Part shown: positions 1 to 5,790 of the stretch, in pieces
Position numbering within the stretch: position 1 is the first letter of the stretch
How the letters are laid out: every line of letters starts with the position of its first letter
Assembly (NCBI GenBank): GCA_905373555.1
Contig: CAJPTP010000051.1
Coordinates: 1 to 7,159 of the forward strand
DNA: 7,159 bases
Reading direction: 5' to 3'
Origin: an uncultured Francisella sp.
GTDB lineage: Bacteria > Pseudomonadota > Gammaproteobacteria > Burkholderiales > Neisseriaceae
The notes under the pieces: model-generated
The model's input: the letters and a program-made list of their open reading frames with translations, nothing else
What the model was told of the DNA's origin: nothing
The model's database searches: none
Made by a program: the position numbers and the translations under genes

Positions 1-13
1 TGCCCCGGCCAAG

Positions 14-1012
14 TCAAAGACGCGCTGGAACGGCGACAAAATAGGCGGTTTGCAGCAACACGGCCAAAGAGAACAGCTTCAGCCGAATGTCCAAGCCTTG
101 GGGCGTGAAATTGCGCGCCAATGCCAGCCAATGCAACGCGACGGGAACCGCCGAAACGGCGACGGCCAAAGCCAGAGAAAGCGGGGAGCGGGTCAACGCG
201 GCGTGCGCCAGCCACAAAGCCAAGGCCGAAAACATCATCGCGCCGTGGTGAGCCAGCCCCACCCGAACCCCGAAGCGGGCGGGCACGGTGCGCTTGCCGC
301 TCGCGCGATCCTGAGCGACGTCGCGCATGTTGTTGATGTTGAGCGCATTGGCGCACCACAACCCCATCGCCAAGGCGGGCAGCCAATCGAACGGCCCGAC
401 CATTCCCGTTTGCAGCGTCAAGCCGCCCAACACCGCCACGGGGCCGAAAAACACGGCCACGGCGGCGTCGCCCAAGCCCATCAGCCCGTAGGGCTTTGAG
501 CCCATCGAGTAGGCCAAGGCGGCGGCCACGCACACAGCGCCCAACCCCAACCAAGCGGGCGCCCCCAAGACGGACAGCGAGCCTTGCTTTGCGGCGACGG
601 CCAAAGACGCGACCCCCAAGCACATGGCAACCGCGCAGGCCAACACCACGGCCCGCATCATCCCGCCCAAGCTCACCGCGCCCGAGCCCACGGCCCGACG
701 ATAGGAGCTCACGCGCAAGGGGCCATCCGCGCCGCGCGCGCCGTCGCCGTAATCGTTGGCCAAGTTGCTCGCCACCTGCAAAGCCAAGGCCGTCGCGATC
801 AGCAAAACGCACAGCGACGCGGAAAAACGCCCGCCCGAGCGCCACGCCATCGCTTGGCCCAAACCCGCCGCGGCCAAGCCCAAGGGGAGGGTCTTGGGCC
901 GGCAGGCCGCAATCCACACGCCGACGTCCGGGCCGAAGGCCTTCCGGCCGGCCCGCCCGCCCGCCTTGACGCGCGCGGCTGCGAACAAAGCCGCCCGCTT
1001 AGATTGCGCCAC
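14..1012 (-). CDS. menA: 1,4-dihydroxy-2-naphthoate polyprenyltransferase (MenA), UbiA superfamily
   Basis: This inner-membrane enzyme attaches a polyprenyl chain to 1,4-dihydroxy-2-naphthoate to give demethylmenaquinone, the penultimate step of menaquinone synthesis. The protein is 332 residues and very hydrophobic, with about eight or nine likely membrane helices. The first Asp-rich prenyl-diphosphate/Mg site is ANDYGDGARGAD at residues 85-96. The second is LNINNMRDVAQDRASGK at 224-240. RPKTLPLGLAA at 38-48 and the GSKPYGLMGLGD loop at 171-182 also match E. coli MenA closely, which favours MenA over UbiA or other family members. The first 30 or so residues form a basic extension not usual in the family. 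The start is GTG at 1012, supported by a GGGAG ribosome site six bases upstream. It overlaps the recR stop by 14 bases, so translational coupling to recR is likely. The gene is complete, with a TGA stop at 16-14. Confidence 0.93.
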   Translation of the reverse strand: MAQSKRAALFAAARVKAGGRAGRKAFGPDVGVWIAACRPKTLPLGLAAAGLGQAMAWRSGGRFSASLCVLLIATALALQVASNLANDYGDGARGADGPLRVSSYRRAVGSGAVSLGGMMRAVVLACAVAMCLGVASLAVAAKQGSLSVLGAPAWLGLGAVCVAAALAYSMGSKPYGLMGLGDAAVAVFFGPVAVLGGLTLQTGMVGPFDWLPALAMGLWCANALNINNMRDVAQDRASGKRTVPARFGVRVGLAHHGAMMFSALALWLAHAALTRSPLSLALAVAVSAVPVALHWLALARNFTPQGLDIRLKLFSLAVLLQTAYFVAVPARL

Positions 1013-1685
1013 GCCTCTCTCCCATCGGATTCGCGCTTTTGGGCTTCAAGGGCCGACGGTCGTAAAACGACTGCGCGAGCGTGCCCAAATCCACGTACTC
1101 CAGCTCCCCGCCCAAGGGCAAGCCTCGGGCCAGCCGGCTCACGCGGCAAGGCAATTTGACCAAAATCTCGCTCAACACCGCCGCGGTCGTCTCGCCGCCC
1201 GAGGTGAAATCCGTCCCGACGATGACCTCCTCCACGCCCTCGCCCAAAATTTTTTCGGTCAGGCGCTCGATCGGGGCCTCGTCGGGCATATTGCCCTCCA
1301 GCGAATGCAAATCGCCCATCAAAACAAAATACGTTCCGTCGTGGCAGCGGGCCCGCTCCATGCTCGCCACGTCGGTGGGCATGCTCACGACCATGAGTTT
1401 TTTGCGGTCGCGCTCGGGGTCGGCGCAAATGTCGCACAGCTCTTTGTCGCACAGGTTGTTGCACGACGCGCAGTGACGCGCCGCGGCCAAGGCGCCATCC
1501 AAGGCCCGGGCCAGTTCCTCGGCGCCGGAGCGGTTTTCCTGCAGCAACAGGAAAGCCATGCGCTGAGCGCTTTTCGGCCCCACGTTGGGCAAAGCCTGCA
1601 GCGCGGCGATCAGCCTGTCGATGGGGCCGCCGAAGCGGCCGGAATCCTCGGCCGCCCGGGCCGACCTTTTGCCTTCGGCGCTCAT
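999..1685 (-). CDS. recR: Recombination mediator protein RecR
   Basis: RecR works with RecO (and RecF) to load RecA on SSB-coated single-stranded DNA during gap repair. The protein is 228 residues; about 200 is usual, and the surplus is a 20-residue N-terminal and a roughly 18-residue C-terminal extension. A helix-hairpin-helix lies at about 26-48 (ALQALPNVGPKSAQRMAF). A four-cysteine zinc site follows: C72, C75, C84, C87. The Toprim domain spans about 96-178. The C-terminal signature ARGLPLGGELEYVDLGTLAQ at 186-205 is typical of betaproteobacteria. Within Toprim the usual VVE[DE]P motif reads VVSMP (S101), the GHLSPLDGIGP loop reads GDLHSLEGNMP (124-134), and the TNxTxEGEAT motif reads TDFTSGGETT (158-167). 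Conserved acidic residues are therefore missing. The ATG at 1685 has only a modest GGGA ribosome site. A terminator candidate lies just upstream, and menA overlaps its end. Confidence 0.94.
   Translation of the reverse strand: MSAEGKRSARAAEDSGRFGGPIDRLIAALQALPNVGPKSAQRMAFLLLQENRSGAEELARALDGALAAARHCASCNNLCDKELCDICADPERDRKKLMVVSMPTDVASMERARCHDGTYFVLMGDLHSLEGNMPDEAPIERLTEKILGEGVEEVIVGTDFTSGGETTAAVLSEILVKLPCRVSRLARGLPLGGELEYVDLGTLAQSFYDRRPLKPKSANPMGERRGAI
1019..1023 (-). promoter_or_regulatory. Ribosome binding site of menA
   Basis: GGGAG lies six bases before the GTG at 1012, inside the last codons of recR. It decides the start codon of menA, because the nearby frame offers no ATG before the conserved region. 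Its position implies that ribosomes finishing recR could load menA. Confidence 0.6.
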
Positions 1686-1716
1686 CGTTTTTCCCGACCC
1701 TTCCGGCTCGGCGCCG

Positions 1717-1740
1717 AAAAAGCCCCGGGCATGCCGGGGC
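1717..1740 (-). terminator. Intrinsic terminator candidate between ybaB and recR
   Basis: Read on the minus strand, a 7-bp perfect G+C stem (GCCCCGG, 1740-1734, with CCGGGGC, 1728-1722) encloses a five-base loop. Five T residues (1721-1717) follow directly. This is classic rho-independent terminator architecture, though the T tract is short. It lies 27 bases after the ybaB stop and 31 bases before the recR start. It would end or attenuate ybaB transcripts before recR. I found no clear promoter between it and recR, so recR and menA may depend on read-through. Confidence 0.65.
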
Positions 1741-1767
1741 GCGGGTTGCCGTTCGACGCGGCGAATC

Positions 1768-2106
1768 TCACTTGAACAGACTGTCCAAACCGCCCGGCAG
1801 ATTGAAGCCTTGGGTGTACTTTTGCAGGTGGCGGCGCTCCGCCTCCTCGGCCTTTTGCATGGCGTCGTTGACCGCCGCCATCACCAAATCCTCCAGCATT
1901 GTCTTGTCTTCTTTGGCCTCTTCGATCACGTCGTCGCTAAGCTCGATCTTTTTGATCTGGTGGGCGCAGGTCGCCACGACTTTGACCATGCCCGCCCCCG
2001 ATACGCCCTCGACCTCGATTTGGGCGAGCTCCTCTTGAGCCTTCTGAAAGCGTTCCTGCATCTTTTGGGCTTGGGCGAGCATGTTGCCCATCTGTCCGCG
2101 TATCAT
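1768..2106 (-). CDS. ybaB: YbaB/EbfC family nucleoid-associated DNA-binding protein
   Basis: Members of this family are small dimeric proteins that bind DNA and coat the nucleoid; several affect gene expression globally. The gene sits between dnaX and recR in most bacteria. The product is 112 residues, the usual size. An N-terminal amphipathic helix rich in Gln, Lys and Glu (about 8-31, AQAQKMQERFQKAQEELAQI) leads into EVEGVSGAGMVKV at 31-43. The family signature KTMLEDLVMAAVNDAMQKAEE follows at 68-88, as in E. coli YbaB. The C-terminus, LPGGLDSLF, replaces the usual LPPGFKLPF-like ending. The ATG at 2106 is chosen because AAGGA lies nine bases upstream and the homologous N-terminus starts there. 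An in-frame ATG ten codons earlier (2136) lies in the loop of a hairpin and has no good ribosome site. A promoter candidate with perfect TATAAT lies upstream, so the gene may be transcribed independently of dnaX. Confidence 0.93.
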   Translation of the reverse strand: MIRGQMGNMLAQAQKMQERFQKAQEELAQIEVEGVSGAGMVKVVATCAHQIKKIELSDDVIEEAKEDKTMLEDLVMAAVNDAMQKAEEAERRHLQKYTQGFNLPGGLDSLFK

Positions 2107-2115
2107 TCTTTTCTT

Positions 2116-2120
2116 TCCTT
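2116..2120 (-). promoter_or_regulatory. Ribosome binding site of ybaB
   Basis: AAGGA lies nine bases before the ATG at 2106 in a purine-rich stretch. It fixes the start at 2106 rather than at the upstream in-frame ATG (2136) or still earlier candidates. Confidence 0.7.
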
Positions 2121-2127
2121 GTGTGAT

Positions 2128-2142
2128 CCGCGCCATGCGCGG
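2128..2142 (-). promoter_or_regulatory. Leader hairpin immediately upstream of the ybaB ribosome site
   Basis: A perfect 6-bp stem (CCGCGC with GCGCGG) encloses a three-base loop, ATG on the minus strand. It ends eight bases before the AAGGA ribosome site. In a transcript starting near 2170 it would sit in the 5' untranslated leader and could affect ribosome access or mRNA stability. Its function is unknown, and G+C-rich DNA forms such stems readily. Confidence 0.4.
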
Positions 2143-2152
2143 CGATTGCTTC

Positions 2153-2170
2153 CGGCCGCATCGGCCGCAT
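2153..2170 (-). repeat. Tandem 9-bp repeat forming a second leader hairpin
   Basis: On the plus strand CGGCCGCAT occurs twice without a gap (2153-2161 and 2162-2170). Because CGGCCG is its own reverse complement, 2153-2167 also folds as a 6-bp stem with a three-base loop. That loop is ATG on the minus strand, the same as in the neighbouring hairpin at 2128-2142. It coincides with the predicted transcription start from the TATAAT at 2182-2177. Confidence 0.45.
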
Positions 2171-2176
2171 GTCCGA

Positions 2177-2207
2177 ATTATAATCTGACGCCCTCGGTTT
2201 TCGCCAA
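2177..2207 (-). promoter_or_regulatory. Candidate promoter for ybaB
   Basis: A perfect -10 hexamer TATAAT occupies 2182-2177 on the minus strand. The best -35 candidate is TTGGCG at 2207-2202 (four of six consensus bases) with a long 19-base spacer. Transcription would start near 2170 and give a leader of about 64 bases. The -10 lies in the palindrome ATTATAAT, so the plus strand also reads TATAAT, but no plus-strand gene follows. An A+T-rich hexamer of this quality is rare in this G+C-rich window, which supports the call. Confidence 0.5.
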
Positions 2208-2217
2208 AGCCGGGCCA

Positions 2218-2255
2218 AGCCCGACTCGGCGGGCGGGCGATCCGCGAGCCGGGCT
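2218..2255 (-). terminator. Hairpin at the 3' end of dnaX, without a T tract
   Basis: Arms 2255-2245 and 2228-2218 pair as 6 bp, one mismatch and 4 bp around a 16-base loop. The stem begins at the last base of the dnaX stop codon (TAA, 2257-2255). A shorter competing stem with a three-base loop lies at 2211-2223. No run of T follows on the minus strand, so it is not a standard intrinsic terminator. It could protect the mRNA 3' end or assist factor-dependent termination ahead of the ybaB promoter. Confidence 0.3.
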
Positions 2256-5200
2256 TAGCCGCCCTGCCTGCGCCGCTGCGCCCCCTTCGCCTTGGTTGGG
2301 GGCGGCCCCGAATCGTCCGCCGCAGCCGCCTTGGCCGCATTTTTCGCGCCGGACGCCGGATCCGTCGGGTTCCGGCCCCGGGGCGCTTGGGGCGCCTTCG
2401 CCGCCTTCGCCCCCCGGGCCGGCTTGGCCGCCGGAGCCGATTTGCCCGCCCGGGTTGCCTCGAACGCCCGGGTTGCCTCGCACGCAGCGGATGCCTCTAA
2501 GGGCGCGGGCTCGGCGCTCGCTTGACCCCGCCCCCCTTCAGCCCTTTTCTCCTCTTGGCCCAAGCGCGCGTTGCCCTCGCCGGGTTGCCCGGCCTTCAGC
2601 GCGCGGCGCGCTTCGGCCTCGGAGCGCCGCGCGCCGTCTTGCCGCCCGATCTCGGCCGAGTCCGACTCGGGGCGTTTTTTGACCTTGGGCTTGGGCGCCT
2701 CGCGCGCGCTTGGGGCCAAACGCCACAGGCCGCCCAAGGCCTTGCGCAGCGTCAAGGCGCCTTCGTCGGACAAAAGGGTTTTCAAGTCCTTTTCCCGCCG
2801 GGCCGCCGCCATTTCCTCAATCTCGGAATCGTGGCTGCGCAGACCCTTTTGCCACGGCGCGGGCGCGCAGGTGACTTTGCGGCCGAACGCCTTGGTCAAG
2901 GCCGCGGAAGCCAAACGCAAGCCGTCGGAGCACAGACTCTTGCCCGTGAAATGCTCGCGCGTGGGGTTGAAGGCCAAGCGCACGACGTCGCCGTCGCGGA
3001 GCGAATCGACCGACACGATCGCCGTGTAGTTCAAAAACGTCGTCAGAGTCGAGCTGTCGCTCATGGCCCGCATCAGGTCGATGGCGAGCGGCCAATTTTG
3101 AACCGAGAGATCAAAATCGGGCTCCCCCACGTCCTTGAGCGACTTCGCCCACCTGTCCATCCCCGCCGACGCGCCCGCACCCGCGGGCTCGTCAAACCAA
3201 TAGTTGTCGAAGGAATCGTCGGCGCCGCCATCCGGGCCGCGCGGCGCGGGCCCGCCGTCGGCGTCCCAATTGTCGGCGTCGCTCGGGCCCCCGAATTCGC
3301 GCGGATCGAGCGGCGCGTCGGGCCAATCCCCCCAGCCCGCCGCCCCATCCCAAGCGTCCATTTCGCCCATGCCGCCCCGGCCGCCCCGATCCGGGCCGTC
3401 GGATTCCCGCGCCCATTGCCCCGCTCGAGCGGGCCTTGGGCGGTCGTCGGCGCCGAATCCCCGGGCCCGGCCCGGCCGATCCCGTTCGCCGCGGCCCGGA
3501 TTGGCTTCGGGGCCCGCATCCCGATCCGCTCGGATCCCGCCCTCTTCGCGGCTCCGACCGATCGTTTCGGCGCCCCGGCCGCCCGAACGCTCGATTCGCG
3601 CGGCGCGGGGAGGCGCTTGGCGGCCGGGTTCGTCGAAGCGCGCGCCGAAGGCGGGCGCCGGCCGAGTCATCCGAGGCTCGCCCCCCGCGCCCGCGGGCCG
3701 CGGCCGGCCCAACTCGCCGCGCTCCCTCCGATCGCCCAACCCCGGCCGATCGCCGCGATCCATCGCCTCTCTCCAGCCGCCGCGTTTGCCCGCGAAGGCG
3801 CCGTCCGGCCGTTCCGGCCCGGGGCCCGGCCCAGGGTCGGAATCGCGCCCAAGGGCGCGACGACGCTCCGGCAAAACCGAACCGGCGCCGCGGGAGGCCG
3901 AGGGGGATGGATGGGAAGACGGCGAAGAGGGGGCGGGAACCGAGGCTTTGCACGAAGGCTCCGGGGCGCCCGGGCCGCCGGGCGTCGAGGAATCGGCGGC
4001 CCCTTGCGGCCTCGCCCGGCCATCGGCAAACGAAGAGGCTTGGGAAAACGCGGCGGGAACGGGCCGCGCGGACTGTTCGGCGCGGGCAAGCCCGGGCGTT
4101 TTCGCCCGGTCCAAATCGCGGGGCGCCGGATTCGTTTCGGCGCCGCCGGTTGCGCGGGCGTCGACTTCCGATCGGGTTTGGGCCGGGCACAAGCCCCTTG
4201 CGCCGTCCGCTTTTTGAGTCTTTTCCCCCGGCGCGGGGCGTCCGGCGCCGTCGACGCCCGCGCCCGGATCCGCCCCGGCCGACTTTTCCGAGCCTTCCCG
4301 CCCCTTCGCCTGAACCGACTCCGCCTGAGCTTGGGAGCCGGCGGGCGCGCCGAGGCCGGATGCGGGCGCCGAATCCATGGCCGGATCGCAGGCGGGGACG
4401 GCGGCGGATTCCGCGGCCGAGGCCTCAAGCGGCGGATTCTCCTTCAGGGGGATTTTTTTTTTGGCGCCATCCGCGCCGTTTTGCGCGCCGCCCTTGCGCG
4501 GCGCATCGGGCCGATCCTCTTGGGCGGGGCCGGGCGCGCCCGAACCCGCCCGGCCCTCTTGGCCATCCCTGCGCGAAGCGGCGGGGCGAGGGTCGCGCAG
4601 ATCGGTTCCTTCGACGCTTCCGCCGCGCTCGAAGGGGCGCGGCACGATGGGGGCGAAAGCCAGCATGCGCAGGACGGTCATCAGAAAGCCCGAATAGTCG
4701 TCCGGCGCATAGGGCAGATCTTTTTTGCCCGTCACCGCGATTTGGTAATACAGCTGAACCGTCTCGGGCGAAGCCAGTTTCATCAAGGACTCGAAGCGCG
4801 CCCGGTCCTCCCCCGCCGAAGACAGCGAGGAGGGGGCGGCGAAATAGCCCGCGAGCTCCAGCAGCATCAGCGCCATCTGGTTGAGGGTGGACTCGAAGCC
4901 CACGCCCTTGCTTTTGAGGTCGTCGAGCAAGCCTTTGCACGCCTCGCCGTCGCCCTGGGCGACCGCCTCGAGCAGGTCGAACAGATACAGCCTGTCGATC
5001 ACGCCCAGCATCTCCCGCGCCCCCCGGGCGGTGACTTGGCCGCCGCCCAAGGCGATGGCCTGATCGAACAGGCTCAAGCCGTCGCGCATCGAGCCCATGG
5101 CGGCCCGTGAGATCACCGCCAAGGCGTCGTCCTCGACGCTCACGCCCTCGATTTGGGCGATGCGGCGCAAATGGCCCAGCACCTGATCGGGCGAGAGATT

Positions 5201-5728
5201 GCGCAGGACAAACTGCAGGCAGCGGCTCAACACCGTGACGGGAACTTTTTGCGGGTCGGTGGTGGCCAAAATGAACTTCACGTAGTCGGGCGGCTCCTCC
5301 AAAGTCTTGAGCATCGCATTCCACGCGCTGGTGGTGAGCATGTGGCATTCGTCGATGATGTAGACCTTGCATTTGCCCAAAGAGGGGGCGTAGCGGGAAT
5401 CCTCGATCAGCCTTTTGACGTTGTCGATGCCGTTGTTGCTCGCGCCGTCGATCTCGATGACGTCGGCGAAGCGCCCGCCGTCGATCGCGACGCAAACCTC
5501 GCACCTGCCGCACGGCTCGCCGTCTTGGGGATGGAGGCAATTGATGCTTTTGGCCAAGATGCGGGCGATGGTGGTCTTGCCCACGCCCCGCGTGCCCGTC
5601 AGCAGATAGGCGTGGTGCAGCCGGTTTTGCCGAGAGCCGTTGAGCAGCGCTTCGACCACATGGCCTTGGCCGACCAGCTCCCTGAAAAAACGCGGCCGCC
5701 ACTTGCGGGCCAACACTTGATATTCCAT
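2255..5728 (-). CDS. dnaX: DNA polymerase III subunit tau (DnaX), unusually long
   Basis: Tau is the ATPase of the clamp loader and tethers core polymerases to DnaB helicase. Residues 1-363 hold the AAA+ clamp-loader region. It shows Walker A GTRGVGKT (45-52), zinc cysteines C64, C73, C76 and C79 at the same numbers as in E. coli, Walker B VYIIDECHM (122-130), sensor 1 ATTD (155-158), the SRC arginine-finger motif (168-170) and sensor 2 GSMRD (212-216). Residues 366-859 are a low-complexity linker. About 860-1001 matches the tau C-terminal region that binds the polymerase alpha subunit, from WAKSLKDVGEPDFDLSVQNW to LRKALGG. Residues 1002-1157 are an extra Ala/Lys/Arg-rich tail. Known DnaX proteins are commonly 550-850 residues; this one is 1157. 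The ATG at 5728 is fixed by the conserved MEYQVLARKWRP N-terminus; its ribosome site is weak (AGAG). An A10 slippery run lies at codons 423-426. The gap to mltB is 62 bases. Confidence 0.95.
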   Translation of the reverse strand: MEYQVLARKWRPRFFRELVGQGHVVEALLNGSRQNRLHHAYLLTGTRGVGKTTIARILAKSINCLHPQDGEPCGRCEVCVAIDGGRFADVIEIDGASNNGIDNVKRLIEDSRYAPSLGKCKVYIIDECHMLTTSAWNAMLKTLEEPPDYVKFILATTDPQKVPVTVLSRCLQFVLRNLSPDQVLGHLRRIAQIEGVSVEDDALAVISRAAMGSMRDGLSLFDQAIALGGGQVTARGAREMLGVIDRLYLFDLLEAVAQGDGEACKGLLDDLKSKGVGFESTLNQMALMLLELAGYFAAPSSLSSAGEDRARFESLMKLASPETVQLYYQIAVTGKKDLPYAPDDYSGFLMTVLRMLAFAPIVPRPFERGGSVEGTDLRDPRPAASRRDGQEGRAGSGAPGPAQEDRPDAPRKGGAQNGADGAKKKIPLKENPPLEASAAESAAVPACDPAMDSAPASGLGAPAGSQAQAESVQAKGREGSEKSAGADPGAGVDGAGRPAPGEKTQKADGARGLCPAQTRSEVDARATGGAETNPAPRDLDRAKTPGLARAEQSARPVPAAFSQASSFADGRARPQGAADSSTPGGPGAPEPSCKASVPAPSSPSSHPSPSASRGAGSVLPERRRALGRDSDPGPGPGPERPDGAFAGKRGGWREAMDRGDRPGLGDRRERGELGRPRPAGAGGEPRMTRPAPAFGARFDEPGRQAPPRAARIERSGGRGAETIGRSREEGGIRADRDAGPEANPGRGERDRPGRARGFGADDRPRPARAGQWARESDGPDRGGRGGMGEMDAWDGAAGWGDWPDAPLDPREFGGPSDADNWDADGGPAPRGPDGGADDSFDNYWFDEPAGAGASAGMDRWAKSLKDVGEPDFDLSVQNWPLAIDLMRAMSDSSTLTTFLNYTAIVSVDSLRDGDVVRLAFNPTREHFTGKSLCSDGLRLASAALTKAFGRKVTCAPAPWQKGLRSHDSEIEEMAAARREKDLKTLLSDEGALTLRKALGGLWRLAPSAREAPKPKVKKRPESDSAEIGRQDGARRSEAEARRALKAGQPGEGNARLGQEEKRAEGGRGQASAEPAPLEASAACEATRAFEATRAGKSAPAAKPARGAKAAKAPQAPRGRNPTDPASGAKNAAKAAAADDSGPPPTKAKGAQRRRQGG
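2448..2483 (-). repeat. 18-bp tandem duplication in the dnaX tail
   Basis: Two adjacent 18-base units (2448-2465 and 2466-2483) differ at one base. They encode CEATRA-FEATRA at residues 1082-1093 of tau, in the non-conserved C-terminal tail. The unit length is a multiple of three, so the frame is kept. It shows that the tail grows by small in-frame duplications. Confidence 0.8.
4425..5728 (-). other. dnaX: Predicted gamma isoform of DnaX made by slippage (434 residues)
   Basis: If one extra A is added in the A10 run, or the ribosome slips back one base there, translation continues after K425 as NPPEGESAA and stops at TGA 4427-4425. The product has 434 residues; E. coli gamma has 431. Loss of one A gives residues S-P and then TGA at 4446-4444, a 427-residue product. 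Either form keeps the complete AAA+ clamp-loader domains and lacks the linker and the polymerase-binding domain, as gamma does in E. coli and Thermus. The existence of the product is inferred from the sequence only. Confidence 0.7.
4453..4462 (-). promoter_or_regulatory. A10 slippery sequence in dnaX (programmed slippage site)
   Basis: Ten consecutive A residues on the coding strand encode K423-K425 and the first base of I426. They contain the heptamer A AAA AAA in frame for -1 slippage, and the run is long enough for RNA polymerase slippage as known for Thermus dnaX. Both other frames close within 30 bases downstream (TGA at 4446-4444 and at 4427-4425). I find no convincing upstream Shine-Dalgarno-like stimulator. 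The only downstream stem seen (4436-4410, about seven pairs with a mismatch) is 16 bases away, rather far for ribosomal frameshifting. Transcriptional slippage is therefore the likelier mechanism. Confidence 0.75.
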
Positions 5729-5790
5729 AGCTTCGCTCTATCCCAAAACGCGGGGCTGCTTCAAGGCTGCGGGAACGGGAAAGCGGCGCC

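Noticed and set aside
756..1775. Plus-strand open frame of 339 codons across menA and recR
   Set aside because: It runs antisense to two confidently identified genes and shows no family features.
1768..2340. Longer YbaB of 190 residues
   Set aside because: The extension lacks homology and overlaps the end of dnaX. A good ribosome site and the family N-terminus both mark the ATG at 2106.
4410..4436. Downstream stem as a stimulator of ribosomal frameshifting in dnaX
   Set aside because: The stem is short with an internal mismatch and starts 16 bases after the A run, further than the usual 5-9 bases. It is mentioned only as weak support.
3436..4884. Plus-strand open frame of 482 codons in the dnaX linker region
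   Set aside because: Arg/Pro-rich translation of a low-complexity G+C-rich stretch; no motif, and overlapped by the genuine dnaX frame.
2522..5110. Plus-strand open frame of 862 codons opposite dnaX
   Set aside because: The minus strand here encodes DnaX with clear conserved domains at both ends. The opposite frame has Arg/Ala/Gly/Pro-rich sequence without known motifs, as expected of G+C-rich mirror frames.
5736..5764. Possible promoter directly before dnaX (TTGAAG at 5764-5759 and a GATAGA-like -10)
   Set aside because: The -10 matches only three of six bases, and the start would fall almost on the dnaX ATG. Too weak to call.
5729..5790. SRP RNA gene next to dnaX, as in some bacteria
   Set aside because: The mltB-dnaX gap is only 62 bases, and the conserved SRP RNA tetraloop/GGAAGCAG-type core is not seen there or in 7006-7159.
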